From assembly GCA_013397795.1 (NCBI GenBank), contig VZTJ01003847.1:769905-833904 (forward strand): a stretch of DNA of 64,000 nucleotides. The letters are read 5' to 3'. Positions 59,601 through 64,000 of this stretch are shown in pieces. Numbering within the stretch: position 1 is the first letter of the stretch; each line of letters begins with the position of its first letter. The notes beneath the pieces were generated by a model. It was not told the DNA's origin and did not search any database. It saw nothing but the letters and a program-made list of their open reading frames with translations. Position numbers and translations under genes: made by a program. Source of the DNA: Orthonyx spaldingii (Eukaryota > Chordata > Aves > Passeriformes > Orthonychidae).

Positions 59601-62600
59601 TGTACCAAACTAAGGACTGAAAAAAATAACCAAAACTATGCTGCCCGCTTACTTACACCAAGTTCTCTAACATTCCATCTGTACATGTACAAAACTTTTG
59701 CCCTAATAGTTTCACTATTATTTCCTGGGACCGTGTAGAAGCCATATGTTGCTGTTACACATTAATTCAGTATTTTGAGACAAAGAGTCAAAGAGTGTTC
59801 TGCAAGATCAAACTGATGATTGGTTGACAGCTCTGCACAAAGAAAGCAAAGTCCACCAAATTCTCAGCCTCTTCAAATTTGAGCAATAGAACAGAAGCTT
59901 TAACATGTAAATATTCCAAAGCTGTATCTCAGGGAGCTCATCAGCACCTATAGACATTCCTCCCAGAACCAGTACTTCAAACTAGGAAGCACTGAATTTT
60001 GGCTTTGTGTGTTAAATTTACGTGGATATTAAGAGATAATCCAACAATGCAATTTTGAAATTAGTAAATATGACTGCCTGCTTTAATTTTTTTTCCTTTT
60101 TTCCTTTTCTCCTCCAGTCTCTGGTTGAGTGCCATCCATCAGGAATAAACACTCACACTTCTTTGAGTATACCAGACCATGTGTCAAAGGAGGCCAGATC
60201 ACTGGTTCAGCAGGTAGGTGACGGGAGAATTTGTTTTCTCTATGTACATGTTAGGATGGGACAAATACTTATCTACCTAACTTGTTCTGGTGAAGTAAAT
60301 GTAAAACCAGAAAGCTGCTGATAGGAATGTGGATGGCTCTTTTGTCAGCACTGATGAACTTTGCCCAGTTGTCTTGTTGCATCTGGAAACTTTGACTTCT
60401 GCTGCTTCTGGGTTTGTAGAATATTGGAGTGCTTCACCATTTCTTCAAAGAACAAGTTTGGCAAATGCTTTGGAAACACCTGCTGGTGATGCATGAACAT
60501 GTTAGGAATTCTGCCCTAAATGTTCATGGAAGCATTTGTCATGAATTAAACTAAAAAATGCTGATGCCAATTCAGCAAGATAGCTCAAAATACCATGAAA
60601 TATGTAGCACACTGATTAGAAGTTATGACCTTGCTGTAGTTCAAAGTCTGTAGCTCTCCTCCAGGAAACCTTCTGGATGCCATTTGTTAAGAAAAGTACT
60701 TTAAATGGTGAATCCAATGACCTTTGTAGTCACAAGATGTGGTAGGTTGGACAAAAGGCTAAACTGTAAAATATAGACAAATTTCCAGACTGACACACCA
60801 TTTTTAAATTAATGGGAATAGTATTGTTTGATGGTTTTAGTTTACTCTTGGCTTTAGGTAGCCAGGACTGAACTTGTAGTACGGGGTCTTGAAATTCAGT
60901 TAATGCCATCTTCCTTTTAGTTAATTTTGACATAACTGTGGAAGTGGTGCCTAGATCTGATCTGTTCCACTTGAGAAGAATAAATGATATATGTGAACTG
61001 TGCTGTTCAGCTTTGAAGAGGATCTTACTAGTGGGTGCATAAGTAATGGCATCACTTAGATGTAGTTTTGAATAGAGCAGGGTGGACAAAGTAGTTCTTG
61101 AAGAAAACAAAGGAAAGAGATTTTAAAAATTCAGTGAGTGAAAAGATCCAGTGACAGATTGATTTCTTTGCTGTTACTGTGAAATGATTAGTGGAAATGG
61201 AACTATATGTTTGGACACCACCTATTTTGGCTAGGTGACGTGAAGTCACTGAAGGTGAAAGCACGTGTCTGTGTATTTCTGGCAAAGGTAGAAAGGGAAA
61301 TGACTGAAGAAAAGTCCCATTTTTATATAATCTGCATGTGTGTAGTTGGATGGTGGCAAATTTTTACCCTCACCCATAGATGCTATGAGATAAATGGCTG
61401 ACGGAAAGCAAAACTACACTTAATAAGGGGAATTCCTCCCATTAAGACTAGAAGACAAATGAAGTCATCCAGTCCACGTGACCCTGCCAGTGTAGGATTG
61501 TTTTTCGCTGTAGACTGATGCCTATTTTCACATACGCCAAAGAATATCTCTTTTGACACTGGTGGGTTTAAGTGGCAAATGTATTTCTGCCACTCACAGC
61601 TGTGTCACAAGGCCATGTCTGTTCAGAGAACAGGCTCCCCCGTGCTTGTTAGGTCAAGCTGTCTAGTGTAGGGTGGTGGCTTATCTGGTGGAGGTTCGGC
61701 TATATGAAGCAGTAAATCACATTTTTGTTGTGTGACTATCCAAGGAAGCTGCCATTCATTGTTGAGGAAGCTTTGTCAGGAAAAGGAAGAGAGCTCTCTT
61801 GGCATGGATAGCAATTTGTCATTGCAACTTTCCTTCCCCCCACTGCCAAGGGTAAACAGGTCAAAACATCACAGAGTAACTCTCTGGGATCAGTGTTCAG
61901 CTATACAGAAAATTGTGTCAGGCGTTGTCTCCTGCTGTGGCTTCCAGTCCAGGTGACTTCATTGTAAACATCTTCTTCATTTAGCCAGCATCTAAAAAAC
62001 AGAAATGTGTTTATTTCTCATGAAAGATAAAGTTGTTTTTTGATGTTGGTTTGGTATTTTGCACTCAAGTTTTTTTTCAGGAACCTTCAAGTTTTACTAC
62101 CAACAAAATATGCAAAGTGACTTTTCAATAGGTATCTGTTTCAGTTTACAATTGTTTTCTTCTGGAAGGACAAACTCCAGAAAATAAGTGACCATGCTTG
62201 GTTTCCCCATGCTGGTGTTGCCTGTATTCCCAGGGAAGGCAGAGACACCCTGGCTGCATCTGTGTGTGCTGGCTTGTGGGAGATACCAGAGCAGCACCAT
62301 TCACTGTCAGAAAGCTACTTTTATTATGTGACACTATGACTGCAAATAGCAGAGCCATCTTAAAATGTGTAAATTCCTATGTTTATGGATATAGACTCAC
62401 TTAGATGTTGACTGCATCAAGATATGAATACACATTTTTCCAAGTGACAACTGGGAGAAGTTATCCTATTAGCTGTTGCAGAAAAAGCAAGCAAGAGATC
62501 ATGCCTTTGTACTGGCTGTAATTGAATAGAGTATAAACAGTTCTTGAAAACTGCAAAATATGTTTGCGTGTCTTTATTAGTCTCTTTGGAGTTTACCTTT

Positions 62601-63512
62601 GCATTCTCTTTTATATGGATTGGTATCTTTAAACAGATGTAAATATTGTGATTTCCTTTCCACATGAATTCAGCATGTGATGTACAACTAAAAAGCAAAC
62701 GAGGTGCTGAATTTCAGGAAATTTCCATGAAGCCATTACACTGTTTTGTTTCTTTCACTGGGGTTTTGATTTTTCAGTTTTAGCCCATTTGTAGGACTCT
62801 TTAAAACTTTTTTTTTTTTTTTTTTTTTAGTGTTCTAAAGGTCAACTCTGTCAGATTCTGTGATTTTACGGGTCAGAATGATGCCAGAGTCTGGTTCTAA
62901 AAGCAAGGACATCTGTAATGACATATTNGAAATGGAGAGCTGGCTATGTTATCGTGATATTTTAGGGCCAACTCATAATTTATGAAACGGAAAGTTACAG
63001 ACCACTGTCCCTGATGTAGCCATAACACAGTGGTGTGAGCAAAGGTTAACATGAAGCAAACGCAGCGTCCAGAGTTTTACTGATGCAGGCTCTGGCTGCT
63101 GCTGCTGTCTCTTTTTAAAATGAGGTTACACTTAAAATGAAGTCCCGGTGTGCAGTGCTTCAGGGAATTGCATGCTGTGATCAGTAGTCTCTGAAGACTG
63201 TAAGACTGAGACTCAAGGAAAGGAGAGTCTTCTTCCATTTACTGGATTTTAGGAATTTCAAGTATGCTTTTGCACTCTTGAAAGTAATTCATAGAGCAGG
63301 AAAACGGTAGGATGTCCCTTACCTTAGACCTTTCTGGAACTTTTAAGCAGTTGTTTTTGTTCTTACTCACTGAATCATGTGCATTTTTCTTTTATGTCAA
63401 GCTTTTGCAGTTTAATCCTGCGGAGCGTCTTGGTGCTGGCGTTGCTGGTGTTGAAGACATCAAATCTCATCCATTTTTTGCCCTTATAGAATGGGCAGAT
63501 CTGCAGACATGA
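2584..63512 (+). CDS. RPS6KC1: RPS6KC1 (ribosomal protein S6 kinase C1 / RPK118), 3' eleven coding exons; 5' PX-domain exons lie outside the window
   Basis: Joined exons: 2584-2643, 3459-3821, 17689-17807, 25333-25425, 36267-36314, 37896-38028, 45949-47526, 47798-47887, 59336-59418, 60118-60213, 63402-63512. All introns are GT-AG and phases agree at every junction (1,1,0,0,0,1,1,1,0,0). The join gives 923 residues plus stop, numbered here from the first complete codon at 2586. Domains in order: acidic/Ser linker, MIT domain (about 100-173), kinase N-lobe (about 203-285) with Lys227 in TFILK, a Ser/acidic insert (about 290-745), and kinase C-lobe with CRDLNPNN (Asp786), CAPE (Glu828), DWWSLG (Asp840) and ERLGAG (Arg896). 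Family knowledge: the protein binds PI3P through its PX domain, sits on early endosomes and binds sphingosine kinase 1 and peroxiredoxin-3. The DFG motif is missing, so it is probably a pseudokinase. The human protein is 1066 residues; the missing N-terminus is the PX domain. The gene assignment is very secure. Confidence 0.96.
2644..3458 (+). other. RPS6KC1 intron (815 nt), no internal feature seen
   Basis: A GT-AG intron, phase 1, AT-rich. No repeat, RNA gene or coding-like segment was recognised. It ends in ctttcag at 3452-3458. Confidence 0.9.
3459..3821 (+). CDS. RPS6KC1: RPS6KC1 exon, 363 nt: acidic/Ser linker and first part of the MIT domain
   Basis: Acceptor actttcag|GC, donor CAAG|GTATGG. 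Residues 21-140 begin with FSSDSDLISL and SLAELDDGMASN, then a variable Ser/Pro/Glu stretch. The conserved MIT helix starts at DYLEKAGELI (about residue 100) and continues through KKEEEEDYETALSFYRKGVD and LLEGVQ. MIT domains bind ESCRT-III-type MIM motifs and fit an endosomal role. The ATG at 3530 is an internal Met (DDGMASN), not a start. Reading past the donor gives intronic sequence that stops at about 4006. Confidence 0.97.
4130..4315 (+). repeat. Ancient MIR-type (CORE/tRNA-derived) SINE fragment
   Basis: The order of blocks matches the MIR consensus on the + strand. 'GCAGCACTGT' at about 4156 parallels the 'CAGGCACTGT' of MIR. 'ATTATCCCCATTTTACGCAT' at about 4201 parallels 'ATTATCCCCATTTTACAGAT', then GGCAGACCCAGGTTAACTT, then GGATTAGAACTGC, ending at TTCCACTAAACTAT (consensus about TTCCACTAGACCA). 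Several indels and many substitutions show it is old. This SINE group predates the amniote radiation, so its presence in a bird is expected but uncommon. Confidence 0.8.
5255..5273. repeat. Perfect inverted repeat (8-bp arms, 3-nt spacer)
   Basis: TTTGAACT-GAC-AGTTCAAA. The inner half-sites form an everted repeat of AGTTCA with 3-nt spacing, the layout of some nuclear-receptor sites. It could equally be chance in a 14-kb intron. Confidence 0.5.
17689..17807 (+). CDS. RPS6KC1: RPS6KC1 exon, 119 nt: C-terminal helix of the MIT domain
   Basis: Acceptor ccattgag|GT, donor ATG|GTAGGC. It completes the split Gly and encodes residues 142-180: ESSPTRREAVKRKTAEYLMR then AEKISSLYHKTSEDASVSM. The first part is the strongly conserved third MIT helix; the tail after SSLY is variable between bird and mammal. 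It ends in phase 0. The next assured exon is 7.5 kb away, with a candidate cassette exon between them at 23126-23230. Confidence 0.96.
19850..21950. other. GC-richer intronic patch with long chance-like open frames; origin unrecognised
   Basis: Base composition rises relative to the flanks, and overlapping open stretches appear on both strands: 163 codons at 19879-20370 (+), 150 codons at 20711-21163 (-) and 127 codons at 21553-21936 (+). None resembles a protein family I know, and no start context, splice structure or polyA signal supports a gene. It may be a decayed mobile element or retrocopy. Nothing in it identifies a family. Confidence 0.35.
22110..22335 (+). mobile_element. CR1 LINE 3'-end fragment (bird type)
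   Basis: 'GCTTTGAGCAACC' at about 22117-22129 is the usual CR1 block upstream of the tail. 'GATGATCCTTGTGGGTCCC' followed by TTCCAACCCAGG and a degenerate terminal TTGTGATT is the avian CR1 3' signature. The orientation is +. Most of the element is missing (5' truncation is typical) and the interior is diverged or interrupted. The 5' boundary is uncertain and could reach about 22050. Confidence 0.85.
23126..23230 (+). CDS. Candidate unassigned cassette exon of RPS6KC1 (105 nt, 35 codons, phase 0 both ends)
   Basis: The segment is bounded by cttctattag upstream and AAG|GTAAGA downstream, a near-ideal donor. It is exactly 35 codons and open in phase 0, the phase of both flanking RPS6KC1 exons (17807 and 25333). 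Including it would insert TLKQRNQSTVKSRTDKNGEP followed by AGSCGDVDVIVNPFK between the MIT domain and the kinase N-lobe without shifting frame. I do not know an RPS6KC1 isoform with this sequence. Composition is coding-like (Lys/Arg then Gly/Asp), but an open 35-codon stretch can arise by chance. This is inference until RNA support is seen. Confidence 0.45.
25333..25425 (+). CDS. RPS6KC1: RPS6KC1 exon, 93 nt: start of the kinase-like N-lobe
   Basis: Acceptor cttccattag|CCTCCA, donor AAG|GTAATT, phase 0 at both ends. It encodes residues 181-211: PPGSLSSRPSWNLRSPAEEL then KTFRVLGVIDK. FRVLGVIDKV sits where a kinase glycine-rich loop would be, but the GxGxxG pattern is absent, as expected for this family. 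Nearly identical to the mammalian protein. Confidence 0.96.
28209..28227. repeat. Poly-T tract (19 nt)
   Basis: An uninterrupted run of T. No adjacent retroelement body was recognised on either side. Confidence 0.95.
34790..34836. repeat. T/G-rich low-complexity stretch
   Basis: Repeated TTGG and GGTTTT units. Reverse-complement-like A/C-rich stretches occur at about 39160-39212 and 44953-44982, so this is a recurring low-complexity type in the locus. Confidence 0.7.
35834..35849. repeat. (TA)n microsatellite
   Basis: Eight TA units preceded by TATACACACA. Short, probably length-polymorphic. Confidence 0.9.
36267..36314 (+). CDS. RPS6KC1: RPS6KC1 exon, 48 nt: kinase N-lobe strand with the ATP-site lysine
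   Basis: Acceptor tttgcttag|GTT, donor AAG|GTGAGT, phase 0 both ends. It encodes VLLVMDTRTQQTFILK (residues 212-227). The final Lys corresponds to the VAIK lysine of protein kinases. At 16 codons it is too short to find by open-frame length alone. It is placed by its match to the conserved family sequence and exact phase agreement. Confidence 0.96.
36315..37895 (+). other. RPS6KC1 intron (1.58 kb), phase 0
   Basis: AT-rich with a CT-rich segment at about 37330-37400. No repeat family or RNA gene was recognised. The acceptor is gttctctgtcag at 37884-37895. Confidence 0.9.
37896..38028 (+). CDS. RPS6KC1: RPS6KC1 exon, 133 nt: kinase N-lobe to hinge
   Basis: Acceptor ctctgtcag|GGT, donor GAAG|GTTTGT, entering in phase 0 and leaving in phase 1. 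It encodes residues 228-271: GLRKSSECSRSRTTIIPRCV, then PNMVCLHKYIISEESVFLVL, then QHAE. VFLVLQHAEGG spans the last N-lobe strand and the hinge. The sequence is very highly conserved with mammals. The CpG content at 37935-37960 is typical of coding sequence here. Confidence 0.97.
39160..39212. repeat. A/C-rich low-complexity stretch
   Basis: Interspersed AACC, AAAC and ACCC units. Resembles the reverse complement of the T/G-rich stretch at about 34790. Confidence 0.7.
40540..40985 (+). mobile_element. Decayed DIRS-like retroelement fragment (RNase H region)
   Basis: Read across frameshifts and stops, the + strand shows the RNase H signature of DIRS/Ngaro-type elements in order. ETDASKIGWGA at 40643-40675 is the TDAS..GWGA motif. 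INKLEFLSIWRVLKKL from 40731 parallels the IN.LE...A...ALK block. DNTTVV at 40808-40825 is the DNTTVVAY motif, and GKVIRSLASDFFRR at about 40906-40947 sits where G..N..AD.LSR is expected. Spacing between blocks is right for the family. Stops at 40706 and between the later blocks show it is dead. No reverse transcriptase or recombinase part was recognised nearby. Borders are uncertain. Confidence 0.65.
41134..41151. repeat. Perfect 18-nt palindrome
   Basis: GTGGAGCTGCAGCTCCAC is its own reverse complement over 18 nt. Such a palindrome is expected about once in four windows of this size by chance, so function is not implied. Confidence 0.9.
45949..47526 (+). CDS. RPS6KC1: RPS6KC1 large exon, 1578 nt: hinge, long Ser/acidic insert, helix E and catalytic loop
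   Basis: Acceptor ttttcccag|GAGGG, donor AGAG|GTCAGG, phase 1 to phase 1. Residues 273-797 start with GKLWSYVSKFLNRSPEESFE (helix D). An insert of roughly 450 residues follows, rich in Ser, Glu and Asp, with conserved islands SSSEEECTTSYLTLCNEYGQ, SKNSPMELFRIDSKDS, ELLGLDFGEKLY and VPVISFKDAAFDDV. The kinase resumes at EIHQIFQDLDERLALTSRF, then CIQRWAAEMVVALDALHREG, and IVCRDLNPNNILLNDRG with Asp786 at 47490-47492. The HRD histidine is Cys. Conserved islands in a variable insert suggest docking or phosphorylation sites (inference). Open sequence continues to a stop at 47577-47579 only through intron read-through. Confidence 0.98.
47527..47797 (+). other. RPS6KC1 short intron (271 nt), phase 1
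   Basis: From GTCAGG to gtttttag. If retained, translation would end after about 18 extra codons at 47577-47579, before the activation segment. Nothing else recognised. Confidence 0.93.
47798..47887 (+). CDS. RPS6KC1: RPS6KC1 exon, 90 nt: activation segment, with TYF in place of DFG
   Basis: Acceptor tttgtttttag|GA, donor CCAG|GTTAGA, phase 1 both ends. It encodes HIQLTYFSRWREVEDSCDND then AIERMYCAP (residues 799-827). At the position of DFG the sequence is LTYFS, so the metal-binding Asp is missing. CAP plus the split Glu forms the APE motif. The same substitution is characteristic of mammalian RPS6KC1, so this is a family trait rather than a defect of this copy. Confidence 0.97.
52371..52382. 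repeat. (CA)n microsatellite, six units
   Basis: A short CA run, preceded by AAAAAAGCAA. Confidence 0.9.
53311..53397 (+). CDS. Candidate alternative last exon of RPS6KC1 (truncating), with its own polyA signal
   Basis: A good acceptor (cctgatttttgtactcccag, AG at 53309-53310) is followed by a frame that matches the phase-1 donor at 47887. The split codon becomes Asp, then EDVTSALKQLKIQMQSAADH and LKCMA, stop at 53388-53390, and AATAAA at 53392-53397. The predicted tail is a clean amphipathic helix. Use of this exon would end the protein just after the activation segment, removing the rest of the C-lobe. It could instead be part of an unrecognised retrocopy or chance: the frame is only 26 codons and a poly-A tract lies 50 nt upstream. 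Confidence 0.3.
59336..59418 (+). CDS. RPS6KC1: RPS6KC1 exon, 83 nt: kinase helix F
   Basis: Acceptor catgtttag|AG, donor AAG|GTAGGG, entering in phase 1 and leaving in phase 0. It completes the APE Glu and encodes VGAILEETEACDWWSLGAIL then FELLAGK (residues 829-855). DWWSLG is the conserved DxWSxG helix F motif (Asp840), which stabilises the catalytic loop. Conserved with the mammalian protein. Confidence 0.97.
59419..60117 (+). other. RPS6KC1 intron (699 nt), phase 0
   Basis: From GTAGGG to a long T/C tract ending ctcctccag. No internal feature seen. Confidence 0.92.
60118..60213 (+). CDS. RPS6KC1: RPS6KC1 exon, 96 nt: kinase C-lobe
   Basis: Acceptor tctcctccag|TCT, donor CAG|GTAGGT, phase 0 both ends. 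It encodes SLVECHPSGINTHTSLSIPD then HVSKEARSLVQQ (residues 856-887), corresponding to helices G and H of an AGC-type kinase fold. Confidence 0.97.
61448..61505 (-). mobile_element. Degenerate CR1/L3-like LINE tail fragment
   Basis: 'GAAGTCATCCAGTCC' followed by CCTGCCAGTGTAGGATTG resembles the reverse complement of the CR1/L3 3' region (consensus about GATCATCCAGTCCAACCCCCTGCC). It is short and diverged, and no terminal repeat units are visible. Confidence 0.45.
62808..62828. repeat. Poly-T tract (21 nt)
   Basis: An uninterrupted run of T ending in AG. This resembles a splice acceptor, but no coding-like sequence follows. Confidence 0.95.
62928..62928. other. Ambiguous base (N)
   Basis: A single undetermined base in intron; no coding effect. 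Confidence 0.99.
63402..63512 (+). CDS. RPS6KC1: RPS6KC1 terminal coding exon, 111 nt including stop
   Basis: Acceptor tttatgtcaag|CTT, phase 0. It encodes LLQFNPAERLGAGVAGVEDI then KSHPFFALIEWADLQT and TGA at 63510-63512 (residues 888-923). ERLGAG carries the conserved subdomain XI Arg (Arg896), and HPFF is the usual end of an AGC-type kinase domain. The last few residues differ from the mammalian C-terminus. There is no AGC C-tail hydrophobic motif. Confidence 0.97.
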   Translation, partial: LLQFNPAERLGAGVAGVEDIKSHPFFALIEWADLQT

Positions 63513-64000
63513 GAGACACGTGCCCTCTGAACAAACTCAGGTCAACTGGACAAGTTTCTCTGGCACAGGAGCACCCTGACTCGCTTCCTTTGGATGTCTC
63601 AAACCACTTCGATGTAATGGCTAAAAGATGCTGGAGCAACAGAGCCAAAAGTGAACACTTTTAACAGGAATCACTGGTTGTACAGGGTGCTGGCTTATTT
63701 TTACCACAGCTGGTTGTGACTTGTGTGTGAGTCCTTTCATCAAAGGAAGGTTTGTGAGGCAACTCCTGGGCAGCATGTTTGGCACTGCCAGCTTGCCAGC
63801 TAAGCAGGAGCAGGAATGTCTTCCTGGTGCTTTGTCTGGTGATGGAAGTGTCTATAGACTGTGCTAGTTGAAAGTATTTTTTTATTGTGTTGATAGACCA
63901 TTTCCCTATGCTAAGTGCAGGTCTTTGGGGGTAGGGAAGGAAAAAGCAAATTATTAATGGTATATGCTAAAAAAAATACTAAATAAAATACTAAAATGCT
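63513..64000 (+). other. RPS6KC1: RPS6KC1 3' UTR (runs to or beyond the window end)
   Basis: Non-coding sequence follows the stop directly with no further splice pattern. It holds T-rich stretches and a canonical polyA signal 13 nt before the window edge. The cleavage site would fall at or just past base 64000. Confidence 0.85.
63982..63987 (+). terminator. Polyadenylation signal AATAAA
   Basis: Canonical hexamer about 470 nt after the stop codon, in an A-rich context with overlapping TAAAATA units. It is the first AATAAA after the stop, so it probably defines the short 3' UTR form. Confidence 0.75.

Larger units (their letters stand above)
60214..63401 (+). other. RPS6KC1 last intron (about 3.2 kb), phase 0
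   Basis: It contains a degenerate CR1/L3-like fragment at about 61448-61505 (minus), a 21-nt poly-T at 62808-62828 and an ambiguous base at 62928. The acceptor is tttatgtcaag; its AG (63400-63401) follows a T-rich tract at 63345-63395. Confidence 0.88.

Noticed and set aside
1..64000. Search for bacterial-type systems: operons, CRISPR arrays, toxin-antitoxin or defence genes
   Set aside because: The window is a vertebrate gene with GT-AG introns; no repeat-spacer array or compact gene cluster is present.

Overview
This is a vertebrate nuclear window, almost certainly from a bird. One multi-exon protein-coding gene on the + strand spans nearly all of it. Eleven exons with consensus splice sites join in one open frame (924 codons including the stop) and give the C-terminal part of RPS6KC1 (ribosomal protein S6 kinase C1, also called RPK118), recognised from its sequence. 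The avian call rests on a CR1 LINE tail at about 22.1-22.3 kb ending in the bird-type 3' signature, on the compact gene (about 61 kb for these exons), and on protein divergence from the mammalian orthologue. The species cannot be named.

Layout. 1-2,583 is non-coding (upstream intron); the PX-domain exons expected at the N-terminus are not here. Exons lie at 2,584-2,643; 3,459-3,821 (MIT domain); 17,689-17,807 (end of MIT); 25,333-25,425, 36,267-36,314 and 37,896-38,028 (kinase N-lobe); 45,949-47,526 (hinge, long Ser/acidic insert, catalytic loop); 47,798-47,887, 59,336-59,418, 60,118-60,213 and 63,402-63,512 (kinase C-lobe and stop). A 3' UTR follows, with an AATAAA signal at 63,982 near the window edge. 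No second conventional gene, RNA gene, CRISPR array or operon was found.

Protein. RPS6KC1 is known as an endosomal phosphoinositide-binding (PX) and MIT-domain protein with a kinase-like C-terminus. The copy here keeps the ATP-site Lys (TFILK) and a catalytic-loop Asp (CRDLNPNN) but has TYF where DFG is expected and no glycine-rich loop. It therefore looks like a pseudokinase, or at best an atypical kinase, whose two lobes are separated by roughly 450 residues of low-complexity sequence.

Main points for a second look: (i) an unassigned 105-nt phase-0/phase-0 open segment with good splice sites at 23,126-23,230, a candidate cassette exon between the MIT and kinase parts; (ii) a possible alternative last exon with its own polyA signal at 53,311-53,397, in the right phase to truncate the kinase; (iii) a symmetric 60-nt first exon that may itself be a cassette; (iv) a decayed DIRS-like retroelement RNase H relic at about 40.5-41.0 kb; (v) an ancient MIR-type SINE at about 4.1-4.3 kb; (vi) several AT-rich intronic blocks that look like conserved non-coding elements, notable because RPS6KC1 neighbours PROX1 in vertebrates; (vii) a probable assembly artefact, a doubled poly-T tract around an N at 2,150. 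Exon calls are firm. Conserved-element and alternative-exon calls are inference.
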